NCBI RefSeq assembly: GCF_009299485.1
Contig: NZ_WBSO01000003.1
Location: 1-64,000 of the forward strand
Direction of reading: 5' to 3'
DNA from: Bifidobacterium apri
GTDB lineage: Bacteria; Actinomycetota; Actinomycetes; Actinomycetales; Bifidobacteriaceae
Length of the DNA stretch: 64,000 nt
Position 1 is the first letter of the stretch. Each line of letters begins with the position of its first letter. The notes beneath the pieces were generated by a model that saw only the letters and a list, made by a program, of their open reading frames with translations, was not told the origin of the DNA and did not search any database. The position numbers and the translations under genes are program-made. Shown here in pieces: positions 1 through 8,539 of this stretch.

Positions 1-226
<226 letters not shown>

Positions 227-406
227 GGCAACACACACACCACCCCACAGGGTGGGCAGGAACAAACAAACAAGCATTCAACTCGGATGACGGGGAGACA
301 CCCCGCGCATCACACATCGATCCCTCAGACGCGTCCACTATCCGGTCCCCGAACCACCACAATCCCCCGGGAACACCCCACAGGGCCCCGGGATGATAAT
401 CACAGA

Positions 407-524
407 TTTGCGGCGGCCTTGGCCCAGGGGAGACGCCCGGCTCCATTCCGAACCCGGAAGCTAAGACCTGGCACGGCGATGGTACTGCATCCGGAAGGAT
501 GTGGGAGAGTAGCACGCCGCCGCA
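407..524 (+). rRNA. 5S ribosomal RNA
   Basis: About 118 bases with typical 5S features. The 5' strand TTTGCGGCGGCC can pair with the 3' end, the conserved loop CCATTCCGAACCCGGAAGCT lies near 452-471, and GGTACTGCAT and GTGGGAGAGTAG are present. The gene ends at GCCGCCGC. It follows the 23S gene and is followed by a strong terminator, so it is the last gene of the rrn operon. Confidence 0.93.
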
Positions 525-535
525 CCAACACCTAC

Positions 536-578
536 GAGGGGGAGGGACGCCACACGGCATCCCTCCCCCTCATCTTTT
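536..578 (+). terminator. Intrinsic terminator of the rrn operon
   Basis: A G-rich arm at 536-551 pairs with a C-rich arm at 556-571 around the loop ACAC, giving a stem of about 15 pairs with one mismatch. CATCTTTTACT follows. It lies 12 bases after 5S rRNA. Confidence 0.9.
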
Positions 579-993
579 ACTCCCAAAACACACACAACCC
601 GCGACCCACACGCACACGCGCGCACACCACACATGCACGTCGCGTTTGGACGGCAGGCTTCAGAACACCCACCCACAACACACGCACACGCGCGCACCCT
701 GCATCTACTCTTTTCCTTGCGGGCGCCACATACGGTATTGACTGTTCATGCACCTTGGCATGACCATCTGACCAGCATCCAACCTTACTGCGTGGAATTT
801 CAACACCAGCGTCCGCTCTTCCCATCTGGATTCATCTTTTCGCCATCCTCTATACCGTTCATAGCCATATTGAGAGTTCCATCTCGCATCCCACTTCTTG
901 AACCTCAAATCTCAAATCATCGTTTCCAGCGTGTCGACTGCATATGATGAGAGGTATATGTTGACGGGTCACGGCTCAGCTGAGGAGAATGCT
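579..993. other. Non-coding spacer with alternating CA/CG tract
   Basis: No convincing gene was found in these 415 bases. The left half is rich in alternating purine-pyrimidine dinucleotides. The 18-mer ACACGCACACGCGCGCAC occurs twice, at 608-625 and 680-697. A possible -10 (TATGAT, 943-948) lies before the nucleotidase start at 994. Frames crossing the region have no recognisable protein content. Confidence 0.6.
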
Positions 994-1650
994 ATGGTTC
1001 CGGCGAAGTATGAATCACCATATGCGGGTGTCGGTCACCCGGGTACAGATGTGTATCGTGTGATGGATCTCGATCTTGATGGCGTCTGTGCGGATTACAC
1101 GGAAGCCATGCGTCAGTGGCTTGTTCATGCGGGCCGTATGGCTGCTGATACGTATCCTGACATGCGGCATTACGAAATGACATCAGCAACCGGCTGGCCG
1201 TTCCAATCGGTCGAAGAGTACAAACAGGCTCACCGAGAGGCGGAGGCGAATCACCTCTATGCAACGATGCCCGTCATTCAAGGTGCACCCGAAGCCTTGC
1301 GGCGACTCGCTGATGAGCACGTATACATCAGAGTCGTTACCCATCGTTTGTTCGTCTCCGGACAGCATCAGATCGTCGTGTCAGATACGGCCAAATGGCT
1401 TGACGACAACCACATCCCTTACATGTCCTTATGCTTCACCGGTCTCAAAGACACCATGCACGCGACCATCCACATTGATGACTCGCCTGCAAATATTCTT
1501 GCACTTCGTCAAGCCGGTGAGCATGTCGTCGTGTTCGACCAGCCGTACAACCGGCAGCTGGACGGTCCACGTCTGTCCGCATGGGACGAAACCAGCGTTC
1601 CCAAGCTGATGGCATGGATGGATCAGTGGTGCGATGATAGCGGCAAGTGA
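994..1650 (+). CDS. 5'(3')-deoxyribonucleotidase-like HAD phosphatase
   Basis: 218 aa. The sequence near the N-terminus, VMDLDLDGVCADY, is the HAD motif I of the NT5C-type cytosolic deoxynucleotidases (nucleophile and general-acid Asp in DLDG), and the C-terminal half has IHIDDSPANI, matching HAD motif IV. Family members dephosphorylate nucleoside 5'-monophosphates in the cytosol, but the substrate here is not shown. The ATG at 994 was chosen because GAGGAG lies 6 bases upstream. The frame is open further upstream (TTG 898, ATG 958), but that extension is not conserved-looking and has no ribosome site. The next gene starts 10 bases after the stop, so the two are probably cotranscribed. Confidence 0.75.
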   Translation: MVPAKYESPYAGVGHPGTDVYRVMDLDLDGVCADYTEAMRQWLVHAGRMAADTYPDMRHYEMTSATGWPFQSVEEYKQAHREAEANHLYATMPVIQGAPEALRRLADEHVYIRVVTHRLFVSGQHQIVVSDTAKWLDDNHIPYMSLCFTGLKDTMHATIHIDDSPANILALRQAGEHVVVFDQPYNRQLDGPRLSAWDETSVPKLMAWMDQWCDDSGK

Positions 1651-1660
1651 GAGGGGCAGC

Positions 1661-4264
1661 ATGACAGAAGCATCAGTCAACGTTAACGGCCAAGACAACG
1701 TCTTCGTGGCATATGTGCGTTCCACGCGTCCGATGATGCGCGCGGCGTCGGTTGTGCAAGGAGACCATTGGCGCATCGGAATCCTGACCGAATCATTGGT
1801 TCGTTTCGAATGGTCAGATTCCGGCGAATTCGAGGACAATCCCACGCAGATGGTTGTCAGCCGTGATTTCGGCACAGCACCGCGATTCACAGTGACACAT
1901 CGCAACGGATTGCTCATCATCGACACCCCGGACCTGTACATCACATATGACGGCAAACCGTTCAGCAAAGAGGGGTTGAGCGTGGTCGTCAAAGGCGTGG
2001 CCGACACCCAGTTCAACACCTGGCATTACGGGGACGAACCGAAACATAATCTCAAAGGCACCGCGCGCACGCTTGACGAGGCAGATGGCGAGATCGCGCT
2101 GGGAGATGGGGTTATTTCGCGAGACGGTTGGGCGGTAATCGATGATTCCGCGGCGAATGTGATCGTACTGACGGATGAGGTGAACGGCAAGCCGAATCCT
2201 CTCGGCGCATGGATCACGCCTCGAGACCATCAGGAAACTGACGTGTACTTCTTCGGCTATGGTCGACGCTACACCGAGGCAGTGCAGGACTTCTACCGAC
2301 TTGCCGGGCCGACGCCGCTGCTGCCGCGTTTCGCGCTCGGCAACTGGTGGAGCCGCTATTACCGGTATACCCAAGACGAATATCTCAAGCTCATGGACCG
2401 GTTCAAACGCGAAGACATTCCGTTCACCACATCGGTGATCGACATGGACTGGCATCGTGTCGACGACATCGACCCGGAGTACGGTTCCGGCTGGACCGGA
2501 TATTCGTGGAACAGACAACTGTTCCCCGACCACAAGGCGTTGCTGCGCGATCTGCACCAGCGTGGGCTCAAAGTCACGTTGAATGTGCATCCTCGAGACG
2601 GTGTGCGCGCGTTTGAAGATGATTACCGGCAAGTGGCCGAACGGGTCGGCATTGATCCCACAACCGAAGAAGCGGTGGAATTCGACCTGACGAATCCTGA
2701 TTTCATCAGCGCATATCTTGCCATGCATCATCGCTTGGAGTCCGAAGGCGTTGATTTTTGGTGGCTCGACTGGCAGCAAGGCGGTGCGACCCGTCAGCCC
2801 GGACTCGACCCGTTGTGGGCGCTGAACCACGTGCACTATCTGGATTCAGGCCGTGACCATGGCTGGCCGTTGACCTTCTCACGTTATGCGGGTCCGGGAT
2901 CGCACCGGTATCCGGTCGGATTCTCCGGAGATACCGTCGTGACGTGGAAATCGTTGCAATTCCAACCGTATTTCACCGCGACGGCATCGAATATCGGCTA
3001 CGGATGGTGGAGCCACGATATCGGCGGACATATGTGCGGGTATCGAAATGAGCATCTGGAAGCGCGCTGGTATCAGCTTGGCGCGTTCAGCCCGATCAAT
3101 CGTCTGCATTCCAGCAACTCGCAGTTCATGGGCAAAGAGCCCTGGAATTTCTCCGCTGAAGTACGGCATGCCATGGTGGACGCTCTGCGGTTGCGCCACA
3201 TGATGTTGCCGTACCTGTACACCATGAACTACCGGGCGGCATTCGAAGGCATGCCGCTTGTCGAGCCGATGTATTGGGCTGACCCGAATAATCCGCAGGC
3301 ATATGAAGTCCCGGATGAATTCCGTTTCGGCACGCAGCTGGTGGTGGCGCCGATCGTCACGGATGATGACGATTCCGCCCGCCTCGGTCGCACCGAAGCA
3401 TGGTTGCCGCAAGGCGAATGGTATGACTTCTTCGATGGTCGTCGCTACGGTTCCTCGAACCTGTCCGGGCGACGGTTGGAGGTCTGGCGTGCCATCGATC
3501 GCATTCCTGTGTTCGCCCGAGCCGGAGGCATCGTGCCGTTGCAGGAGCTCGGCGATGGCGATGACGTCAACAACCTGGACAATCCGCAATCCCTGCGAGT
3601 GCTGGTGTTCCCCGGCGCGGACGGTCGTTTCACGATGATTGAGGATGATGGAGTCTTCGTGCCGTCTGCGCTGCCTGTGCCGTCTGCACAATCCGCACCA
3701 GTCGGCGAATCAGGGAGCCACACTGCGACTACGCGCATGGCGTTCAACTGGAACGACACCAGCGGGATGGCCTCGGGCGATGGCTGCAGTTCGCTGTTCA
3801 CTATCGCCCCGGTTGAGGGCAAGGCAGACGCGGTGCCATTGCGACGCGACTGGACGATTGTGTTCCGCGGCGTCGCCGACGTCAATCCTGCCGACATCAG
3901 CGTCAACATCGACGATACCGTCTGCGACCGGGTGGGAGTCTCCTATGATACTGAGACGTTGAGCCTGTCGATCACCGTGCCTCAGGTGCCGTCTTCTGCG
4001 GGTGTGACCATGGCGATCAAGGGAGGGCTGCGCATCGCGGACAGCCCGATCGAGTCCGATGCGCTCAAGGTGCTCATGCACGCTCAGATGCCGTATGGTT
4101 CCAAGGAACACGCCATGCAGGCGATATATGAGCAGGGCGTGCGTGCGATCGGCGCTTTGCGCACCTTCACAACGGCACCCGCCTTTGGTGGCGGATTATT
4201 CGCGGCGAACGGGATGCCTGACGCGGTGATCGGCGCGTTGACGGAAATTCTCTTGCGGGACTGA
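1661..4264 (+). CDS. Glycoside hydrolase family 31 alpha-glycosidase
   Basis: 867 aa, no signal peptide, so probably cytosolic. The layout is GH31: an N-terminal beta-sandwich, a catalytic (beta/alpha)8 barrel from about residue 220 (FALGNWWSRY, VIDMDWH), and C-terminal beta domains. The nucleophile is expected at Asp370 in WWLDWQQGG and the acid/base at Asp424 in GFSGDTVVTW. The family covers alpha-glucosidases, alpha-xylosidases and related enzymes, and substrate cannot be fixed from sequence. The ATG at 1661 follows GAGAGGGG and sits 10 bases after the nucleotidase stop. The frame also has an ATG at 1634 that would overlap the previous gene. An insert of about 100 aa rich in Ser, Pro and Ala around residues 665-710 separates the C-terminal beta domains. 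Confidence 0.85.
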   Translation: MTEASVNVNGQDNVFVAYVRSTRPMMRAASVVQGDHWRIGILTESLVRFEWSDSGEFEDNPTQMVVSRDFGTAPRFTVTHRNGLLIIDTPDLYITYDGKPFSKEGLSVVVKGVADTQFNTWHYGDEPKHNLKGTARTLDEADGEIALGDGVISRDGWAVIDDSAANVIVLTDEVNGKPNPLGAWITPRDHQETDVYFFGYGRRYTEAVQDFYRLAGPTPLLPRFALGNWWSRYYRYTQDEYLKLMDRFKREDIPFTTSVIDMDWHRVDDIDPEYGSGWTGYSWNRQLFPDHKALLRDLHQRGLKVTLNVHPRDGVRAFEDDYRQVAERVGIDPTTEEAVEFDLTNPDFISAYLAMHHRLESEGVDFWWLDWQQGGATRQPGLDPLWALNHVHYLDSGRDHGWPLTFSRYAGPGSHRYPVGFSGDTVVTWKSLQFQPYFTATASNIGYGWWSHDIGGHMCGYRNEHLEARWYQLGAFSPINRLHSSNSQFMGKEPWNFSAEVRHAMVDALRLRHMMLPYLYTMNYRAAFEGMPLVEPMYWADPNNPQAYEVPDEFRFGTQLVVAPIVTDDDDSARLGRTEAWLPQGEWYDFFDGRRYGSSNLSGRRLEVWRAIDRIPVFARAGGIVPLQELGDGDDVNNLDNPQSLRVLVFPGADGRFTMIEDDGVFVPSALPVPSAQSAPVGESGSHTATTRMAFNWNDTSGMASGDGCSSLFTIAPVEGKADAVPLRRDWTIVFRGVADVNPADISVNIDDTVCDRVGVSYDTETLSLSITVPQVPSSAGVTMAIKGGLRIADSPIESDALKVLMHAQMPYGSKEHAMQAIYEQGVRAIGALRTFTTAPAFGGGLFAANGMPDAVIGALTEILLRD

Positions 4265-4352
4265 ACCGTAGGGGATTGGCGTGGTTTGGATTCGTCGGCG
4301 GCGGTGACACCGGACGTGTGCAAACCGTTCGTCTTCCGATACCACCCACGGT

Positions 4353-4358
4353 TAGGAT
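4353..4358 (+). promoter_or_regulatory. -10 box, leaderless start of the MATE gene
   Basis: TAGGAT ends 7 bases before the GTG at 4366, with no ribosome site between them. This is the arrangement expected for a leaderless mRNA. Confidence 0.5.
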
Positions 4359-4365
4359 GAATCGA

Positions 4366-5832
4366 GTGACAGGGAATTCATCAGATCATGGGCGCGGGCA
4401 GCGTATGTCGTCGTCCCCGGCGGCTCCGGGCGCGGTATCTGATGCCGCGCCGGGGTCCGCAGGCGACGCCGCACCACGCCATGCGAGCGCTGACGCACAA
4501 TACCGCCGTATGACAGGCGCCCCGGTTCGCGGCCTGATCCTCGCGTTGTGCCTCCCGGCGGTCATCTCAAACTTGGTCACCACCGCATACAATCTCGCTG
4601 ACACGTATTTCATCGGTCGTCTGGGCACTTCGCAGTCCGGCGCAATCGGCATCGCTTACTCGGTGATGACGGTATTCCAAGCGTTCGGCTTCTTCTTCGG
4701 CAATGGTTCCGGCAATTCCATGAGCCGGGAACTGGGCAAACGCAATAACGAGCGTGCCGCGCGACTGCTTGCGGTCGGCTTCTGCGGAGCGGTGTTGGGC
4801 GGATGCGTGCTCGCCGTCATCGGGCTGGTCACCTTGCCTCGTCTGGTGGTCGCGCTCGGCTCGACGCCGACCATCGCACCGTATGCCATCGCATATCTCA
4901 CGCCGATTCTTCTCGCGGCTCCCATGGTGTGCGGATCGTTCGCGCTCAACGGTCTGCTGCGCTACCAAGGATTGTCCCTATACGGCATGATCGGTCTGGT
5001 CACCGGCGCATTGTTGAATTTTCTGGTCGCTCCGTTCTTGATTTTTGTTGTCAGGCTCGGCATTACCGGCGCGGGCATCGCCACCGCGATATGCCAGACC
5101 ATCAGTTTCATCCTGCTGGTCACGTTCGCCGTCCGTCGCGGTGTCGTCACACTTGACGTGCGCAACAGCCGGCCGGATATGCTGCTCGTGCGTGAGATTA
5201 TCGGCGGCGGCATGCCGTCGTTGCTGAGACAAGGTGCCGGTTCGCTTGCGACCACATGCGTGAATCTCGCTGCCAACCCCTTTGGCGATGCGGTTATCGC
5301 CGCCATGGCGATTGTGATGCGCGTCATGCTTGCCATCAATTCCATCATTGTCGGTCTGGGGCAAGGTTTCCAACCGGTGTGCGGATACAATTTCGGGGCC
5401 GGGCTGTACCGGCGTGTCAAGGACGGCTACTGGTTCTGCGTGCGTCTGTCAACCATCGCGCTGATGGTCATCGCGGTGCTCGCCGCGGTGTTTGCCCCCG
5501 ATATCATCGCCCTGTTCCGATCCGATCCGCAGGTGGTCGCCGTCGGCACCGTAGCGTTGCGTATCCAATGCTGCACGGTGCCTCTCAACGGATTCGCGAT
5601 GATGTCCAATATGATGCAGCAGACCATGGGCAGGACGGTCATCGCCTCCTTTGTGGCGGTCTGCAGGCTTGGATTGTTCCTCGCTCCGGCGGTGCTGATC
5701 CTTGCGCATCTTTTCGGTGTGCCGGGTGTGCAAGCCGCGCAATCGGTTTCCGACATCATCTCCTTCATCGTGACTGTGCCGTTGCAGGCCTGGATTCTGC
5801 GTTCGCTCGGCAAACCGCGTACTACCGTGTGA
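4366..5832 (+). CDS. MATE family efflux transporter
   Basis: 488 aa integral membrane protein with about 12 hydrophobic segments in two homologous halves. GLILALCLPAVISNLVTTAYNLADTYFIGRLG is typical of the first MatE domain (only the start of that stretch is diagnostic), and GLGQGFQPVCGYNFGA is the conserved motif of the second. MATE proteins export cationic drugs or metabolites in exchange for Na+ or H+. The first ~45 residues are Ala/Ser/Asp-rich and probably cytosolic. The GTG at 4366 is preferred because it follows a -10 box by 7 bases. ATG 4357 and ATG 4405 are alternatives. The gene starts about 100 bases after the GH31 stop and appears to have its own promoter. Confidence 0.85.
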   Translation: MTGNSSDHGRGQRMSSSPAAPGAVSDAAPGSAGDAAPRHASADAQYRRMTGAPVRGLILALCLPAVISNLVTTAYNLADTYFIGRLGTSQSGAIGIAYSVMTVFQAFGFFFGNGSGNSMSRELGKRNNERAARLLAVGFCGAVLGGCVLAVIGLVTLPRLVVALGSTPTIAPYAIAYLTPILLAAPMVCGSFALNGLLRYQGLSLYGMIGLVTGALLNFLVAPFLIFVVRLGITGAGIATAICQTISFILLVTFAVRRGVVTLDVRNSRPDMLLVREIIGGGMPSLLRQGAGSLATTCVNLAANPFGDAVIAAMAIVMRVMLAINSIIVGLGQGFQPVCGYNFGAGLYRRVKDGYWFCVRLSTIALMVIAVLAAVFAPDIIALFRSDPQVVAVGTVALRIQCCTVPLNGFAMMSNMMQQTMGRTVIASFVAVCRLGLFLAPAVLILAHLFGVPGVQAAQSVSDIISFIVTVPLQAWILRSLGKPRTTV

Positions 5833-5900
5833 CCGTGCCTGTCAGCCGAGCTTGTCGTCGTATGCGCGCCCGGCGTAACGGTTGTGGCAATGGCGGCTTG

Positions 5901-5906
5901 TATCAT
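5901..5906 (+). promoter_or_regulatory. -10 box, leaderless start of the FAA-family gene
   Basis: TATCAT ends 7 bases before the ATG at 5914, with no ribosome site between them. Confidence 0.5.
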
Positions 5907-5913
5907 GTGGGAT

Positions 5914-6732
5914 ATGAGAATCGCACGTTTCACCAAAGACGACAAGACCCCGCAATACGCCTTCGTACAGAAGGATGAGCAGGACGGCAAAGATTATCTC
6001 GTGGTGCTCAGCGGCTACCCATTCGGCGCCCAGCCGGTGGAACCGACCGGCGAGCGTTTTCCGCTCGACACGGACGGCTTGCGTCTGCTCGCCCCGGTGA
6101 TCCCCTCAAAGATCTACGGTTTGGCGAAGAACTATGAGGCGCACGCCCAGTTCATGCATGAGGCGGGGCATAGTGACATCGCGCACGCGCCGGAGGATAT
6201 GGTGATTTTCTCCAAGCCGAGCACCTCGGTTATCGGCCCTGACGATCCGATTGTCATTCCGCCATTCTCTCATGACATGAATTTCGAGCCGGAAGTCGCG
6301 GTTATTATGGGCCGAATCGCGAAGAATGTGCCTGTCGAAAAGGCGATGGATTATGTGCTTGGTTTCACATGCGTCAACGATGTGACCCTGCGCGATCTGC
6401 AAGGCGCCGACCCGATGTGGACACGCGCGAAAGGTTTTGATACCGCTTGCCCGCTCGGCCCGTGGATCCAGACCGACCTGGACTGGAAAGACGCGAAGAT
6501 CTCGTTCACGCTCAACGGCAAGGATGTACCCGAAGCCAGTGGTACGACCGCGAAGCTGATTCATGGCATTCCGGAGCAGATCGCGGCGATTTCAAGTTTC
6601 TCCACGCTGCTGCCGGGCGACGTGATCATGACGGGCACGCCGAACGCGTCCGGCAGCCTCAAGCCGGGTGATGAGCCGATTGTCCATGTGGAGGGCATCG
6701 GCAGCCTGCGTAATGTTGTGGTGCAGGGCTGA
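5914..6732 (+). CDS. Fumarylacetoacetate hydrolase family protein
   Basis: 272 aa. The family core is clear: SKIYGLAKNYEAHA (about residues 67-80), FSKPSTSVIGP, FEPEVAVIMGR and GFTCVNDVTLRDLQ, with FEPE supplying metal-ligand Glu residues, and MTGTPNASGSLKPGDE near the C-terminus. Relatives catalyse hydrolysis, decarboxylation or tautomerisation of 2-keto-acid compounds with a divalent metal. A common bacterial activity is oxaloacetate or acylpyruvate handling, but the substrate here is unknown. The first ~60 residues are the short N-terminal domain of this group. The start was placed 7 bases after TATCAT. The gene stands alone between the MATE gene and a convergent VOC gene. Confidence 0.8.
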   Translation: MRIARFTKDDKTPQYAFVQKDEQDGKDYLVVLSGYPFGAQPVEPTGERFPLDTDGLRLLAPVIPSKIYGLAKNYEAHAQFMHEAGHSDIAHAPEDMVIFSKPSTSVIGPDDPIVIPPFSHDMNFEPEVAVIMGRIAKNVPVEKAMDYVLGFTCVNDVTLRDLQGADPMWTRAKGFDTACPLGPWIQTDLDWKDAKISFTLNGKDVPEASGTTAKLIHGIPEQIAAISSFSTLLPGDVIMTGTPNASGSLKPGDEPIVHVEGIGSLRNVVVQG

Positions 6733-6786
6733 CTGTTTGGCCGGCGGGTTGCTTAATGGGCAGCCGACATTGGAATGAACCTCGTC

Positions 6787-6856
6787 TGAACTTGCCACTT
6801 AACTTCCCACTTACTTGCCAGCTTGTCAGCAAGTGGGAAGTTAAGTGGCAAGTTCA
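6787..6856. terminator. 26-bp perfect inverted repeat between convergent genes
   Basis: The arm at 6787-6812 (TGAACTTGCCACTTAACTTC...) is perfectly complementary to 6831-6856 around an 18-base loop. It lies in the gap between the convergent FAA-family and VOC genes and could end transcription from both sides. It is unusually AT-rich and long for a terminator and lacks a clear T-run. Confidence 0.6.
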
Positions 6857-6923
6857 GTTTGGCAACCGGTATCCCGGTGTATCCCGGCGCATTGCGCTGG
6901 TACTTGCCGGAAATATGGCGGAA

Positions 6924-7316
6924 TCACACGGTGAGTTCGATCTGGTTGCCTTCGAGGGCGATGACGCAGCTTTCGTAATAGCCGTCGCCCGTGGTCCGCG
7001 GGCCGCTGATGACCTCGTAGCCGTCGGCCTTGAGGCGCGCGGTGAGCTCGTCCACGGCCTGCGCGCTGCCAAGGCTGAAGGCGACGTGCGCGTAGCCGGT
7101 GCGCGCGAAGGGCTTCGGGCGGTCCTCCATGCCGGGGCGCGTCATGATCTCGAGGCGGGTGCCGCTGCCCTCGAAGCTCAGGAAGTACGAGCGGAAGTCG
7201 GTGACCGGGTTGTGGTAGAGCCTGTTCGGCGTGGCGCCGAGGTAGGTGACGAAGAAGCCCCTCGCGGCCTCCAGGTCGTTGACGTACAGGGCGATGTGGT
7301 TGATGATGGGGGTCAT
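6924..7316 (-). CDS. VOC family protein (glyoxalase/bleomycin-resistance fold)
   Basis: 130 aa, a single-domain VOC protein. NHIALYVNDLEAARGFF at the N-terminus (His ligand position), a central RLEIMTRP strand, HVAFSLGS opening the second module, and NQIELTV at the end (Glu ligand position) fit the paired beta-alpha-beta-beta-beta modules of the superfamily. Family members bind a metal and act as lyases, isomerases, dioxygenases or resistance proteins, so no specific reaction is assigned. The start has GGAAAG 8 bases upstream. It converges on the FAA-family gene across a long inverted repeat. Confidence 0.85.
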   Translation of the reverse strand: MTPIINHIALYVNDLEAARGFFVTYLGATPNRLYHNPVTDFRSYFLSFEGSGTRLEIMTRPGMEDRPKPFARTGYAHVAFSLGSAQAVDELTARLKADGYEVISGPRTTGDGYYESCVIALEGNQIELTV

Positions 7317-7612
7317 GGCTCTTTCCTTCTGATGCGGTCTGGTGTGTGGCTGTGATCCGCGTCGACGGCGGTTGGTCCATGCGCTCGAGCGGTTGACGGT
7401 GCGGGGCGCGGGTGCCGTGTGTCCCAGTATATTCGATTGGCTGGCCAGCCTTGCCGTGCCCGAACCGACGCTGTGGTAGATTGGTGGTGTTCAGATGATT
7501 GGGTCATCCGGCCGGATCGTAAAGACCGTTTCACGTGACTGCGGCGTCACCGCCATCGTGAACCAACCGTAGTGAACCGGCGCAGCCGTGAACTCAACAA
7601 AGGGAGTATCTG

Positions 7613-7819
7613 ATGAGCAAGAAGAAGACCACTGTGTCTGCGACCGTCGCCATGGATTTGTTGAACATATGCGTCCTGCTGTGCACGCAGGGCATTCTTC
7701 TGCAGTCGGGCAACTGGGTGTATTCGGCGATTTTGTGCGTGCTCATGCTGGTTGAGCTCGGCGTCATGGGATTCCACTTTGCCAAGAGCCGCGAGGCGGG
7801 CAAGGAGAAGCAGGACTAG
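7613..7819 (+). CDS. Small two-helix membrane protein, unknown function
   Basis: 68 aa. A lysine-rich N-terminus (MSKKKT) precedes two hydrophobic helices, about residues 10-30 and 36-55, and the C-terminus is charged (KSREAGKEKQD). GGGAG lies 9 bases before the ATG, and the composition fits a real small gene. I do not recognise a family. It ends 10 bases from the convergent rlmH stop. The ~296 bases upstream hold a possible -10 (TAGATT, near 7477) but no other gene. Confidence 0.65.
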   Translation: MSKKKTTVSATVAMDLLNICVLLCTQGILLQSGNWVYSAILCVLMLVELGVMGFHFAKSREAGKEKQD

Positions 7820-7829
7820 GCCGCGCGCC

Positions 7830-8309
7830 TTACTTATGGTACGGCTCGTGCGCATTGATCTTGAACGCGCGGTAGACCTGCTCGAGCAGGATCACGCGCA
7901 TGAGCTGATGCGGGAAAGTCATGGGCGAGAAGCTCAGCTTCCAGTCCGCGCGCTTGAGGATGGCGGGGTCGAGCCCCAGCGACCCGCCGATGATGAACTG
8001 GATGTGGCTCACCCCGTGCACCGTGAGGTCTTCGAGCTTGGCTGCGAACCGTTCCGAGCCGAGCATCTGCCCATCAATCGCAAGGGCGATCACATACGCG
8101 CCGTCCTTGATATGTTTCGCGATGCGCTCGCCCTCCTTGCGCTTGATGAGCTCGTCGGTGCCGGGCGTCGCGTGTTCGGGCGTTTTCTCGTCTGCCACTT
8201 CGTAGATGTTCAGCCTGCAGAAGCGCGACAGGCGTTTTGAATATTCGTCGATTGCGTCGCGCAGATAGCGTTCCTTGATACGTCCGGGGGCGATGATGTC
8301 GATATTCAT
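7830..8309 (-). CDS. rlmH: 23S rRNA (pseudouridine1915-N3)-methyltransferase RlmH
   Basis: 159 aa, the usual length of RlmH. This SPOUT-fold methyltransferase modifies pseudouridine 1915 in helix 69 of 23S rRNA, using S-adenosylmethionine, on assembled ribosomes. [10 protein letters not shown] forms part of the trefoil-knot cofactor site, [24 protein letters not shown] is the conserved C-terminal region, and the protein ends AHEPYHK, close to the family signature. The ATG at 8309 was chosen because AGGAAC lies about 8 bases upstream. The frame stays open 21 bases further. Confidence 0.93.
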   Translation of the reverse strand: MNIDIIAPGRIKERYLRDAIDEYSKRLSRFCRLNIYEVADEKTPEHATPGTDELIKRKEGERIAKHIKDGAYVIALAIDGQMLGSERFAAKLEDLTVHGVSHIQFIIGGSLGLDPAILKRADWKLSFSPMTFPHQLMRVILLEQVYRAFKINAHEPYHK

Positions 8310-8421
8310 GGGGTGTGTTCCTTCCGTCAACCAGTGCCATCGTAGCGGCGGCGGGTTCCAACACAGCGTTGTGGTCTCGCGCAGGCGGTGTGTCCGCGCT
8401 CATCATCAAGAACGTTCAAAA

Positions 8422-8442
8422 CTTGAGTGGAGTTGACTCAAG
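8422..8442 (+). promoter_or_regulatory. HAIR operator (HspR-binding inverted repeat) of clpB
   Basis: CTTGAGT-N7-ACTCAAG is a perfect match to the HspR-associated inverted repeat that controls dnaK and clpB in actinobacteria. It lies about 100 bases before clpB and overlaps a candidate -35 (TTGACT, 8433-8438). The inference is that HspR represses clpB here and heat relieves it. Confidence 0.92.
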
Positions 8443-8539
8443 TTTGGAATAATCGGTGATGAAATCGGTTGAATACAGCAGACACAGACAACGAAGCGCC
8501 CACGGGTGAAGCCGCCCGGCAGGCGCGAATGGAGGAACC

